Below are positions 8,143 to 16,268 of a stretch of 32,478 nt of DNA, one piece after another. The DNA comes from an uncultured Collinsella sp. (lineage in GTDB: Bacteria > Actinomycetota > Coriobacteriia > Coriobacteriales > Coriobacteriaceae). Numbering within the stretch: the stretch's first letter is position 1; the number at the start of each line of letters is the position of its first letter. The notes under the pieces were generated by a model. That model saw only the letters and a program-made list of their open reading frames with translations, did not search any database and was not told the DNA's origin. The stretch spans positions 1 to 32,478 of the forward strand of contig CABUJL010000007.1 of NCBI GenBank assembly GCA_902491915.1, read 5' to 3'. Made by a program: the position numbers and the translations under genes.

Positions 8143-8346
8143 TCATTGTTGACGAGAATCGGGCGCAGCGCCAAAGGCCCCGTTGGGCGAAATGTCGAAC
8201 GGAAAGGTGCCGCAGCGATTGAAAGCGGCGATGAACATGCGGATGGCGTTGGACGGTGTGGTGCCCACGAGCTGGGTTGCCGCCGCGAAGGCCGCCTTTT
8301 CCTCGGGCAAGACCTTCGCGACAACCGGGGTCATGTGTTCTGCCAT
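8143..8346 (-). CDS. RelB/DinJ family antitoxin, no toxin gene alongside
   Basis: A 67-residue protein with the ribbon-helix-helix layout of RelB/DinJ antitoxins: a short N-terminal strand (VVAKVLPEEKAAF), a helix with TTPSNAIRMFIAAF, and the family ending CGTFPFDISPN, which usually starts the toxin-binding tail. Such proteins bind DNA as dimers, repress their own operon and neutralise a RelE/YafQ-type ribonuclease. ATG at 8346 has AAGGAAG 4-5 bases upstream. No toxin gene follows: the next 60 bp are an inverted repeat and then the protease gene. It is therefore an orphan, either a remnant or a protector against toxins encoded elsewhere. The tail after FDISPN is short and unremarkable. Confidence 0.82.
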   Translation of the reverse strand: MAEHMTPVVAKVLPEEKAAFAAATQLVGTTPSNAIRMFIAAFNRCGTFPFDISPNGAFGAAPDSRQQ

Positions 8347-8457
8347 GGCGCTTCCTTTTTGAAACGACGGTGGTGCGGATAGATGCGGGCCGCGCGGCTG
8401 GGCGACGGGCTGTGAAGGCAACCCGATTGGCCCGCATCTGGAGTTTGTTCTACGGCG

Positions 8458-8504
8458 TTGGTATTACTTGGTATTCCTAAGTATTACCCAGCAGATAGAA
8501 TACC
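8458..8504 (-). promoter_or_regulatory. tandem 10-bp repeats upstream of the antitoxin gene (candidate RelB operator/promoter)
   Basis: Three consecutive 10-bp units, TTGGTATTAC (8458-8467), TTGGTATTCC (8468-8477) and TAAGTATTAC (8478-8487), are followed by the inverted half GAATACC (8498-8504). Read on the minus strand the third unit supplies a TAATAC -10-like hexamer. Units spaced one helical turn apart suit cooperative binding of ribbon-helix-helix dimers. It lies 112-158 bp upstream of the antitoxin start. The palindrome CCCCATGGGG (8513-8522) lies just beyond it. Confidence 0.5.
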
Positions 8505-8560
8505 ATACCCGGCCCCATGGGGACGGAGAAAAACGGATTATTTTGTTGCTGAATAAGTAT

Positions 8561-9940
8561 TTAGAGCGTGATGATGTCCGAGATATTGAGGGCCCGAGCG
8601 TCAGCGGCATCGTGCGTGGCAAGCAGGAGCATGCGACCGTCGAGCAGGTCGAGCACGACCTCGGCGCATGCGTCGCGCGCAGCGATGTCTAGACCGGTAA
8701 AGGGCTCGTCCAGAATCACTGCGCCGCCCGGACACAGCAGGGCTCGGGCAATCTCGACGCGACGGCGCTGCCCGCCCGAGAGCTCGGCCACACGAACATG
8801 CACATCGACCCCCGGCACGAGCAGGCGCAACAAGGCAGCGGCACTCGAGGCATTCACGCGTGCATCGGCGCACACCAGCACGTTATCCAAAGCAGAGGCG
8901 TCCTCAACCAGGCGCGTATCCTGAAACACCATGGAGCACGACGCGCACTCCCCCGCCGCCAGCGCGAGCAACGTCGACTTGCCCACGCCCGAAGCGCCCA
9001 TCACGCAAACACGCCCACCCGCGGGCACGTTGAGCGCCAAACCGTCGAGCGCCGGCGCCCAGGGCGCCCGGTCGGCCACGGCGACCGCAAGCTCCGCCGC
9101 AACCCCGCCGCCAGCAGAGCCGCCCGCACGCCCACGGCCCCCGCGTCCATGCGCCCGCACGGCAATACGCCACGCCACGGGTCCCGAAACCCGCAGCAGC
9201 CACACCAGCACGCGCTCACACGCCCACGAGGCGGCAACGACCAGCATGGTCCACGCCAGCAGGTCGGCCGTCTCAATCAAAAGCTTTGCCTGATAGATGC
9301 GCTCACCCACGGTGCCCACCGCCATGCCGATAAGCTCGGCTGCCACGCCGGCCTTCCAGCTCATACCAATCACGGCACGGGCGCACGAAAGCACAAACGG
9401 CAGGACTTCGCGCCAGGTATGGGCGCAAAACAGTCGCCAGCCCCGCACGCCATGCAGGCGAAACATCTGCTCCTGTGGCTCATCCGTTTGCGTCAAACCC
9501 TCGACCAGCGAGAAATACACGCCCGGCAGTGCCATCAAAAAGACCGCTGCAATGCTCACGCGCGCCGACCCCAACCAAATGAGCAACAGGACCACCACGC
9601 AGGCAACCGGCGTCGCCTTCACAAACGACAGCGCCGGAGCCACCAGGCGCGCAAACGCACGCGAACGTGACGAAATCCCGGCAAGCACGCCACCACACAC
9701 CGCGGCAAGCGCCAGCCCGCCTAGTATCCGCGCGCCCGAGCCCGCCAAAATCGCCCAGGTACCGCCATCGCACACCAGGCGCAGCAGCGCCAAGGCAACA
9801 GCACCCGGCCCCGGCAAAATCAGCGGCTGCGCCACCAGCGCCGCCACCAGCATCCACACGGCAAGCCAAAAGGCGGCGACGGCACCTGCTGCCGCCACCG
9901 CCTTCATACGCTCTGTCATTTGTCGAGCAAACGCACGCAC
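8561..9940 (-). CDS. ABC transporter permease-ATPase fusion (SsuC/TauC permease joined to SsuB/TauB-like ATPase)
   Basis: A 459-residue fusion. Residues 1 to ~255 are a SsuC/TauC-type permease with about six helices and the EAA-like cytoplasmic loop (LHGVRGWRLFCAHTWREVLPF). After a Gly/Arg-rich linker, residues ~280-459 form a nucleotide-binding domain with Walker A GASGVGKST (Lys321), Q-loop VFQDTRL, signature LSGGQRRRVEIARALL, Walker B AVILDEPFTGLD and H-loop LLATHD. These two parts are normally separate polypeptides in this importer type. GTG at 9940 is taken as start: GGAG lies 6 bases upstream and the lipoprotein gene stops 3 bases before. The ATPase domain is short (~180 aa), trimmed between Walker A and the Q-loop. 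It is the last gene of the hydrogenase operon, so it should import the ligand bound by the preceding lipoprotein. Confidence 0.88.
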   Translation of the reverse strand: MRAFARQMTERMKAVAAAGAVAAFWLAVWMLVAALVAQPLILPGPGAVALALLRLVCDGGTWAILAGSGARILGGLALAAVCGGVLAGISSRSRAFARLVAPALSFVKATPVACVVVLLLIWLGSARVSIAAVFLMALPGVYFSLVEGLTQTDEPQEQMFRLHGVRGWRLFCAHTWREVLPFVLSCARAVIGMSWKAGVAAELIGMAVGTVGERIYQAKLLIETADLLAWTMLVVAASWACERVLVWLLRVSGPVAWRIAVRAHGRGGRGRAGGSAGGGVAAELAVAVADRAPWAPALDGLALNVPAGGRVCVMGASGVGKSTLLALAAGECASCSMVFQDTRLVEDASALDNVLVCADARVNASSAAALLRLLVPGVDVHVRVAELSGGQRRRVEIARALLCPGGAVILDEPFTGLDIAARDACAEVVLDLLDGRMLLLATHDAADARALNISDIITL

Positions 9941-9943
9941 GGG

Positions 9944-10999
9944 CTACTCCAAGTAGTAGAAATCGTCAGCCGGAAGTTTACCACCCACGGCACTCGCGTC
10001 CGCGTCGGCCAGCACCTGCAGGTACCCGCTAAGTGCCGCCTTCATATCCTTGCCCGTCTGGCAGACAAGCATGCACCCGGGAATCGCCTTCTCGGCGATC
10101 TTGGCGTTATCCACGATGCCGGCATCGACCACGGCCTGCGCCCAGTCTGCCGGTGCCGCATTGACAGCCTTAACGCTCGCCGCATGGCAGCTCAAGAACT
10201 CCGCCACGGCCTCGGGATGTTCCTCGGCAAACGCGCGGCGCACCACGGTCACACCCGTCAGCAAGCGCGAGCCCGTGTCACCCGCCAGCTCATCCCACGC
10301 ATCGGTCAGGCTTACCGGAGCCGACAGCTTGCCTTCGCTCTTTGCGATGGCAGCTGTCTTGAACGGCTCCGGCAGCACGCCCACGGCGGACGGGTCGGCA
10401 AGCAGGGCCGACAGCACCTCGGTGGGCTCGCTCTTAAACTCGAGCGTCACCTGTCTGGTCAGGCCCGCGCGCTCCAGCAGGTAGTTCATGACGTACTCCG
10501 GCGTGGTGCCTTTGCCCGTCATGTAGACGGTACGACCCGCCAGATCACCAAACGAAGTGACGTCCGCGTTACCCGTCACCACGTTCAGCACGCCCAGCGT
10601 GTTGATGTCGATGACCTGCACCGCGCCCTCGGTCTTGTTGTAGAGCACGCTCGCCACGTTGGCGGGCACCAGGGCAATGTCGACATCGCCCTGAATCATC
10701 TTGGGCACGATCTCGTCGGCCGCGGCGCTGATCGCAAAGTCGAACTCGTTATCCGTGGCATCGTCGGCCGCCTGGTCCATAAACTGCACCAGGCCAATCG
10801 AGGTCGGTCCCTTGAGCGAGGCGACGTGCACCTCGACCGGCTCCGCAGCAGCACCGGCGCCGTCCGTGGCAGCCGAGCCCGCGGCGGGCCCGGCACCGAC
10901 AGCCCCGCCGCCACAGCCCGCGAGCGCAAGCGACAACGCGCCCACGGCGAGCGCCGAGGCAAACCCCCGGCGCGTCATCTCAACATCAAACGCGCGCAT
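9944..10999 (-). CDS. ABC transporter substrate-binding lipoprotein (SsuA/TauA/NMT1-like)
   Basis: A 351-residue periplasmic-type binding protein anchored as a lipoprotein. The signal has a twin-arginine (MTRRGFASAL), a hydrophobic run and the lipobox LALAGC with lipidated Cys29, followed by a Gly/Ala-rich spacer. The mature part has the features of nitrate/taurine/sulfonate-type (NMT1-like) binding proteins: LKGPTSIGLVQFM, GDVDIALVPANVASVLYNKT, LAGRTVYMTGKGTTPEYVMNYLL and LLADPSAVGVLPEP. ATG at 10999 is chosen because GGGGAAG precedes it by 8 bases; an upstream GTG would sit directly on that site. It begins 2 bases after the hydrogenase stop. The ligand cannot be told from sequence; the operon context suggests something needed with the hydrogenase or its flavoprotein. 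Confidence 0.87.
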   Translation of the reverse strand: MRAFDVEMTRRGFASALAVGALSLALAGCGGGAVGAGPAAGSAATDGAGAAAEPVEVHVASLKGPTSIGLVQFMDQAADDATDNEFDFAISAAADEIVPKMIQGDVDIALVPANVASVLYNKTEGAVQVIDINTLGVLNVVTGNADVTSFGDLAGRTVYMTGKGTTPEYVMNYLLERAGLTRQVTLEFKSEPTEVLSALLADPSAVGVLPEPFKTAAIAKSEGKLSAPVSLTDAWDELAGDTGSRLLTGVTVVRRAFAEEHPEAVAEFLSCHAASVKAVNAAPADWAQAVVDAGIVDNAKIAEKAIPGCMLVCQTGKDMKAALSGYLQVLADADASAVGGKLPADDFYYLE

Positions 11000-11001
11000 C
11001 G

Positions 11002-12813
11002 CTAGCACTTCCCCTCGTTAGGCATCGACCAGGCGTGATGGTCGGTATGCAGCAACTCCTCGGCCAGCGGCGAGAGCGGCGCGCCCAAAAACTCGCGGTA
11101 GCACGCCTGAACATCGGGGTTCTCGTGCGAGAAGCGAATGTCCGCAGCGGCATCCAGGCCCCACAGCACCTGGCCGCGCTCGGCCGCCAGCTCGCAGCCG
11201 TCGTGAATGGGCTGACCGCCGCCACCGACGCAGCCGCCCGGGCACGCCATGACCTCGACGAAGTCATAGCTCGCACGGCCGTCGCGAATCGCATCGAGCA
11301 GGCGGGCAGCGTTGCCCAGCCCGTGCGCCACGGCGACGCGCACCTTGGTGCCATCGATATCGGCCACGGCCTCCTTCCAGCCATTCAGGCCACGCACGTC
11401 GGTAAAGAAATCCGCATCGGGGTTCTTGCCCGTCACCAGGTAATAGGCCGAGCGCACGGCAGCCTCCATCACGCCTCCCGTGGCGCCAAAGATCACGCCC
11501 GCGCCCGTGCCGAAGCCCAGCGGCGTATCGAGCGGCTCCTCGGTAAGCGTGTCGACGCTCACGTGGCTCGCGCGAATCATGCGTACCATCTCGCGCACCG
11601 TCAGCGCAACGTCCACATCGGGCACGCCGCCTTCGCCCACCATGCTCGGCAGCGCACACTCGGCCTTCTTGGCCGTGCACGGCATCACGGACACCACGAA
11701 CAGGCGCTCGGGCTCCACGCCCAACACCTTGGCGTAGTACGTCTTGGCAATGGCGCCGAACATCTGCTGCGGCGACTTGGACGTGGACAGGCTGTCGACA
11801 AACTCCGGATAGCGCGCCTTCACAAAGCGCACCCAGCCCGGGCAGCAACTCGTGAACATGGGCCAGCCGCGGCTGTCGCCCTCGCCCTTGGAGGCAGCGC
11901 CCAGGCGCTCGAGCAGCTCGGAGCCCTCCTCCATAATGGTGAGGTCGGCCGAGAAGTCGGTGTCGAACACGTACTCAAAGCCCACGCGGCGCAGCGCGCA
12001 AGCCAGGCGTTCGACGGTAGCCTCCTCGCGCGGAATGCCGAGCTCCTCGCCCCAGGCGCTACGCACGGCCGGCGCAATCTGCACCAGTACGATCTTGTCA
12101 GGATCGGCGAGAGCATCGAACACGGTCTCGGTATCGTCACGCTCGCGCAGGGCGCCCGTCGGGCAATGCGTGATGCACTGACCGCACGCGACGCAATCGG
12201 TCTTGCCGATCGGCGCACGCCCGCGGGTGCCCACGGCGGTATGCGTGGCGCGGTTGGTCAGGTCCCAAATCCCTAAGCCCTGCACGCTCTCGCACACTTT
12301 GATGCAGCGCATGCATTTGATGCACTTGTCGTTATCGCGGATGATGGGGAAATCGAAGTCCCAGCCCTCGCGCGCCAGGTGCTGCTCGTACGGCAGATAG
12401 AAAATGCCAAGGTCGTTGGCGATGGTCTGCAGGTTGCAGTTGCCGCTGCGCACACAGCTCGTACAGCGCGAGTCGTGCTGGGACAGCAGCAGCTGCACGT
12501 TGGTGCGACGGGCCTCGCGGGCCTTGGGACTGTTGGTATGGACCACCATGCCGTCGAGCACGTAGTTGTTGCAGGCGGCAACCAGCTGGTCGCAGCCCTC
12601 AACCTCGACCACGCATACGCGGCAGCCGCCGATCTCGTTTAGATCGCGCAGGTAGCACAGGGTGGGAATCTGGATGCCGACGGACTTGGCCGCATCCAGG
12701 ATCGTGGTGTGCTCGGGAACCACGACCTCGCAATTATCGATCGTGAGCTTGACCATGTTATGCGCTCCGTTTTCGGTGCTGTCGCTGACGGTGGTGTTGT
12801 TGGGCTCTACCAT
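11002..12813 (-). CDS. hydA: [FeFe] hydrogenase, group A catalytic subunit
   Basis: This enzyme reversibly reduces protons to H2. The 603-residue modular protein has an N-terminal 2Fe-2S domain (Cys53, 64, 67, 81), a His-ligated 4Fe-4S site (His113, Cys117, 120, 126), two ferredoxin clusters (Cys164/167/170/174 and Cys207/210/213/217) and the H-cluster domain. H-cluster motifs are TSCCPGW (Cys324 as ligand, Cys323 as the proton-relay cysteine), MPCTAKKAE (Cys379) and ACPGGCVGGGGQP (Cys524, Cys528). ATG at 12813 overlaps the stop of the upstream gene by 7 bases, with GGAGG 8 bases upstream, which implies translational coupling. Pairing with a GltD-like flavoprotein matches the glutamate-synthase-linked class (group A2 in HydDB). 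No maturase genes (hydE, hydF, hydG) are in the window. Confidence 0.95.
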   Translation of the reverse strand: MVEPNNTTVSDSTENGAHNMVKLTIDNCEVVVPEHTTILDAAKSVGIQIPTLCYLRDLNEIGGCRVCVVEVEGCDQLVAACNNYVLDGMVVHTNSPKAREARRTNVQLLLSQHDSRCTSCVRSGNCNLQTIANDLGIFYLPYEQHLAREGWDFDFPIIRDNDKCIKCMRCIKVCESVQGLGIWDLTNRATHTAVGTRGRAPIGKTDCVACGQCITHCPTGALRERDDTETVFDALADPDKIVLVQIAPAVRSAWGEELGIPREEATVERLACALRRVGFEYVFDTDFSADLTIMEEGSELLERLGAASKGEGDSRGWPMFTSCCPGWVRFVKARYPEFVDSLSTSKSPQQMFGAIAKTYYAKVLGVEPERLFVVSVMPCTAKKAECALPSMVGEGGVPDVDVALTVREMVRMIRASHVSVDTLTEEPLDTPLGFGTGAGVIFGATGGVMEAAVRSAYYLVTGKNPDADFFTDVRGLNGWKEAVADIDGTKVRVAVAHGLGNAARLLDAIRDGRASYDFVEVMACPGGCVGGGGQPIHDGCELAAERGQVLWGLDAAADIRFSHENPDVQACYREFLGAPLSPLAEELLHTDHHAWSMPNEGKC

Positions 12814-14639
12814 TCCAGGTTCCTCCCTCCGCGGAACGCGCCAAAGCCAAAGTGATCGCAACGCAGGCAGCGGCTCGCCTCCTGGCGCGCCTCCTGCTCG
12901 GTGAGACCCTGCTCGACCAGATCCCAATCGTGAATACGCTCGCCGGCCTCGCGCTCGCCCAGCTCGCAGCGGCCGCACTCATGCTTGCCCTTAAACTGGA
13001 CGGTCGGCAGCTCGACCTCGAGCTTGATCTTGTGGTCAAAGCCCAGGTAGCGGTCGATATTTGCCGAAGCCACGCGGCCGGCGTTGATGGCACGGATGAC
13101 GGTGGCGGGACCGGTCTGGCAGTCACCGCCGCTAAAGAGGCCATCGAAGTTGGGCACGGCGCCATCCGAATCGGTGACCACGCAGCCCCACTTACAAGCG
13201 ATGCCCATGTCCTCAAACGGCTTGGAATCGATGTCCTGGCCAATGGCCACAAACACGCGCTCGCAGGGAATGACGCGCTCGGGCGTGGCGGCGGCACGCG
13301 GGGCCGGACGCCCACGACGGGGCGCGCCGATAATCTGCGGCTGCACGCGCAGGCCACTCACGCGACCTTCCTCGCCCGTCTCGATAGCGAGCGGGGCGGT
13401 CAACTCCAGCACCTCGCAGCCCTCGGCCTGGGCGCCGGCGATCTCGGCGTCCTGGGCCGTCATGTCGCAGATGCGACGGCGGTAGACGATGCTCACTTTT
13501 TCGGCACCGCAGCGCACGGCGGAGCGCGCCACGTCCATGGCCACGTTGCCGCCGCCGATGACGCACACGCGCTGGCCGCTCAGGTCGGGCAGCTCGTCGT
13601 CGCCGATGGCGCGCAGCATCTTGACGGCCGACTCCACGCCGAGCGCTTCCTCGCCCGGAAGGCCGAGCTTCTTATCGCTGTGGGCGCCAATGGCCAGGTA
13701 GACGGCATCGAACTCGTCGCGCAGGCGGGCAAGTTCCTCGCCGTTGACGGAGTGATCGAGCTCAACGTCGATGCCGGCGCTCAAGATCCAGTCGATCTCG
13801 GCCTGCAGGCGCTCGCGCGGCAGACGATAGCTGGGGATGCCATAGCGCAGCATGCCGCCCAGGTGGTGGCGCTGCTCAAAGATGGTCACCTTATGGCCCA
13901 TCACGGCCAGGTAGTAGGCGCAGGAAAGGCCGGCCGGGCCGCCGCCGATCACGGCGACGCGCTTGCCGGTGTTGTCCACTACATGCGGCTTGTGGTCATT
14001 GAGGTCGCTGTGCTCAACGGCAAAACGCTTGAGGGCGAGGATGTTCATGGGATCGTCGACCATGCCGCGACGGCAGTGCATCTCGCAGGGATGCTCGCAC
14101 ACCAAACCGCAGACGAGCGGCAGCGGGTTGTTCTTGCGGATGACCTTGACGGCATCGGCATAGCGGCCGGCCTCGACGAGCGAAATGTACCCGGGAATGT
14201 CGACGTGCGCCGGGCAGCCCGAGACGCACGGGACGCGAGCCTCGCGGTCAAAGCCGCAGGAGTGCTCGCGGATGTGATGCTCAAAGTCGTCCCGGAAGCC
14301 ACGAATGGCCGTGAGCGCCATGGCACCGGCCTCGTAACCGATGGCGCAGTCGCTCGAAAGATAGATGGTGCGGGCAGTGCGCTCAATCAAGTTGAGCGTG
14401 GACTCGTCGGCGCGGCCCTCGAGCACATCGGCGAGCAGGTCGCTCAGCGCGCTCAGGCCCACGCGGCAGGGCGTGCATTTGCCGCAGCTCTGGGTGGAGC
14501 ACAGGTTGACGAGCGCCGCCGTAAACTCGACGGGGCACGGGGCGAGCGAGCTCACCGCCAGACGGCGTCCAAGCGCATCGTGCAGGTCGTCCATGACGGC
14601 CTGAGCGTGGCTGCGTTCCATTACGTGCAGTCGTGCCAT
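12807..14639 (-). CDS. NuoF-type Fe-S domain fused to glutamate synthase small-subunit-like NAD(P)H oxidoreductase
   Basis: A 610-residue electron-transfer flavoprotein, probably the NAD(P)H-side partner of the hydrogenase. The first ~130 residues match the C-terminal 4Fe-4S domain of NuoF (SCGKCTPCRVG) without its FMN/NADH part. The rest is GltD-like: an Fe-S region (CVSGCPAHVDIPGY, CGLVCEHPCEMHCRRG), an FAD fold (VAVIGGGPAGLSCAYYL), an NAD(P) fold (VCVIGGGNVAMDVARSAV) and the closing FAD motif GLFSGGDCQTGPATVIRAI. Extra cysteine pairs (CGRC, CLRC) lie near the C-terminus. ATG at 14639 follows GAGGGG by 5 bases. It is the first gene of the operon, and its stop overlaps the hydrogenase start. 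No large glutamate synthase subunit is present, so it is unlikely to make glutamate. In the 240 bp upstream I see no convincing promoter. Confidence 0.9.
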   Translation of the reverse strand: MARLHVMERSHAQAVMDDLHDALGRRLAVSSLAPCPVEFTAALVNLCSTQSCGKCTPCRVGLSALSDLLADVLEGRADESTLNLIERTARTIYLSSDCAIGYEAGAMALTAIRGFRDDFEHHIREHSCGFDREARVPCVSGCPAHVDIPGYISLVEAGRYADAVKVIRKNNPLPLVCGLVCEHPCEMHCRRGMVDDPMNILALKRFAVEHSDLNDHKPHVVDNTGKRVAVIGGGPAGLSCAYYLAVMGHKVTIFEQRHHLGGMLRYGIPSYRLPRERLQAEIDWILSAGIDVELDHSVNGEELARLRDEFDAVYLAIGAHSDKKLGLPGEEALGVESAVKMLRAIGDDELPDLSGQRVCVIGGGNVAMDVARSAVRCGAEKVSIVYRRRICDMTAQDAEIAGAQAEGCEVLELTAPLAIETGEEGRVSGLRVQPQIIGAPRRGRPAPRAAATPERVIPCERVFVAIGQDIDSKPFEDMGIACKWGCVVTDSDGAVPNFDGLFSGGDCQTGPATVIRAINAGRVASANIDRYLGFDHKIKLEVELPTVQFKGKHECGRCELGEREAGERIHDWDLVEQGLTEQEARQEASRCLRCDHFGFGAFRGGRNLEW

Positions 14640-14812
14640 AAGATCCCCTCTCATGCGGCAGCCCGGAGGCGAGGCCGGGCGAAATTGCTACACGCACAAC
14701 ACTGTTAGGCCTCCACGCAGTTCGGCAGGCGGCATGAAATGTCACCATCAGCGGTGGAATAGAACATTACCGCAGATAAATGCCATATTTGATAAAACGC
14801 GTTACCAAATGA

Positions 14813-14850
14813 CAATGCCCCGCCCACGCAATCACGTGGACGGGGCATTG
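14813..14850 (-). terminator. terminator of the alpha-glucoside PTS operon
   Basis: CAATGCCCCG (14813-14822) pairs with CGGGGCATTG (14841-14850), extended inside by CCACG/CGTGG. It lies 33 bp past the glucosidase stop. The U-tract on the minus strand is weak (TCATTT), so efficiency is uncertain. Confidence 0.6.
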
Positions 14851-14882
14851 CTCCAGGTATGCGGCCAGCGACTCTGTTGCTT

Positions 14883-16265
14883 TTACTTAAGCTCGGGCCA
14901 GTAACCCTTGTTGGCCTCGATCATGTCGTCGAGAACCTCCTTGGCGACCTTCATCGAAGGCACGGTCTTGTTCAGCGTAAAGGCCTTGAGCGCCTTCTCG
15001 TACGAACCCTCGATCGTAGCCTCGACCACGAGCTTCTCGGAGTTCAGCTGCTGCATCATGAGGCCCTGCTGGAACAGAGGAATGTTGTCACGGCTGATGA
15101 CCTCGGGGCCGTTCTTGCCAATGTAGGCAGGCAGCTCGACCATAGCGTCGTAGGGCATGTTGGGGATAGCGCCCTTGTTCTCGCAAATGACCAGGAAGCG
15201 CTGCTTGGTGTCGTTCTTCAGAGCGATGGCCAGATCGGCAATCCAGTCGCCGTGGCTGCCCGCATAGAACGTGCTCTCGTCGATCTCGCCCGTCTTCTCG
15301 TAGTGATCGATGCCGTCGAAGAGGTTCTTCTCGCGCGTCTCCTCAACCTCATTCGCACGGGTGCGCTCGGGGTTGGAGTGCTCGACGAACTCCTTCTGCT
15401 GCAGGTAGTAGTTCAGATACGTGTTGGGCAGGTACTCCGGGAAGCACTCCATGATCTCGTACTCGCCCTTCCAGACGTAGTACCAGCTGCCCTTGGTGTG
15501 GCGATTCTGCTCGGGGTGCTCGTCGGCGGTCTCCTCGGGCTTCTTTGCCATGAGCGAGCCCATGCCCTTGAGGTAAGAGTCGGGCAGCAGAATCTCATGC
15601 TCCTTGATGTACTCACGCAGCTGCGGGAGCACCTCCTCGCCCTTGTGGCGGATCGAGGTGAACCAGCCAAAGTGGTTGAGGCCAAAGTAATCGTACTCGA
15701 CATCCTTCTTGTCGATATCGAGCGCGGCGCAAACCACGTCGATAATCGCGATCGGCATGTCGCAGATGTTGATGATGCGAGCGTTGGGACGCAGCACACG
15801 GCAGCCCTCGGAGACGATGGCGGCAGGGTTGGAGTAGTTGAGAATCCAGTAGTCCTTCTTGGCGTACTTCTCAACGTCATCGATCAGCTCGACCATGGGG
15901 AAGATGGTGCGCATGCCGTAGGCAAGGCCGCCGCAACCGCAAGTCTCCTGACCCACGCAGCCATGACGAAGCGGAATCTTCTCGTCCTGCTCGCGCATGG
16001 CATAGCCGCCCACGCGCATCTGGGCAAACACGAAGCTCGCGTCGGTAAAAGCCGTCTTCTTGTCGGTGGTCACCGTGAGCTTGATGTCAAGGCCGAGGTC
16101 CTCGTGCAAAATCCAGTCCACGAGCACGCCGATCTTGCGCTGGCGCTCCTCGTTGATGTCGTACAGACGAATCTCGTCAACGTCGAGCTCGTCCTTGCGC
16201 AGGGCGATGGATTTGACGATGCCGGGGGTAAAGGTGGATCCGCCACCACACAGAGTAATGATCAT
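14883..16265 (-). CDS. GH4 6-phospho-alpha-glucosidase
   Basis: It hydrolyses phosphorylated alpha-glucosides such as maltose 6'-phosphate in the cytoplasm, using NAD and a divalent metal in the redox-elimination mechanism of glycoside hydrolase family 4. The protein is 460 aa. The N-terminal NAD fold shows CGGGSTFTPG. The motif NICDMP (Cys168-Pro171) is the form seen in alpha-specific members, where beta-specific ones have CN(V/I)P; Cys168 and His198 (GLNHFGW) are the expected metal ligands. ILNYSNPAA is also typical. ATG at 16265 follows AAGGAG by 9 bases and lies 3 bases after the EIIBC stop, so the two are cotranscribed. Homologues carry the names GlvA, MalH or AglB; the sugar range cannot be resolved here. 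Confidence 0.94.
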   Translation of the reverse strand: MIITLCGGGSTFTPGIVKSIALRKDELDVDEIRLYDINEERQRKIGVLVDWILHEDLGLDIKLTVTTDKKTAFTDASFVFAQMRVGGYAMREQDEKIPLRHGCVGQETCGCGGLAYGMRTIFPMVELIDDVEKYAKKDYWILNYSNPAAIVSEGCRVLRPNARIINICDMPIAIIDVVCAALDIDKKDVEYDYFGLNHFGWFTSIRHKGEEVLPQLREYIKEHEILLPDSYLKGMGSLMAKKPEETADEHPEQNRHTKGSWYYVWKGEYEIMECFPEYLPNTYLNYYLQQKEFVEHSNPERTRANEVEETREKNLFDGIDHYEKTGEIDESTFYAGSHGDWIADLAIALKNDTKQRFLVICENKGAIPNMPYDAMVELPAYIGKNGPEVISRDNIPLFQQGLMMQQLNSEKLVVEATIEGSYEKALKAFTLNKTVPSMKVAKEVLDDMIEANKGYWPELK

Positions 16266-16268
16266 TGT

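Noticed and set aside
12852..14708. Plus-strand open frame of 618 codons
   Set aside because: It is antisense to the flavoprotein gene with intact FAD and NAD motifs; no start signal or domain is seen.
14640..14812. FNR or Rex operator upstream of the hydrogenase operon
   Set aside because: No TTGAT-N4-ATCAA or TTGTGA-N6-TCACAA-like dyad could be found; TTTATCAAATA is too weak alone.
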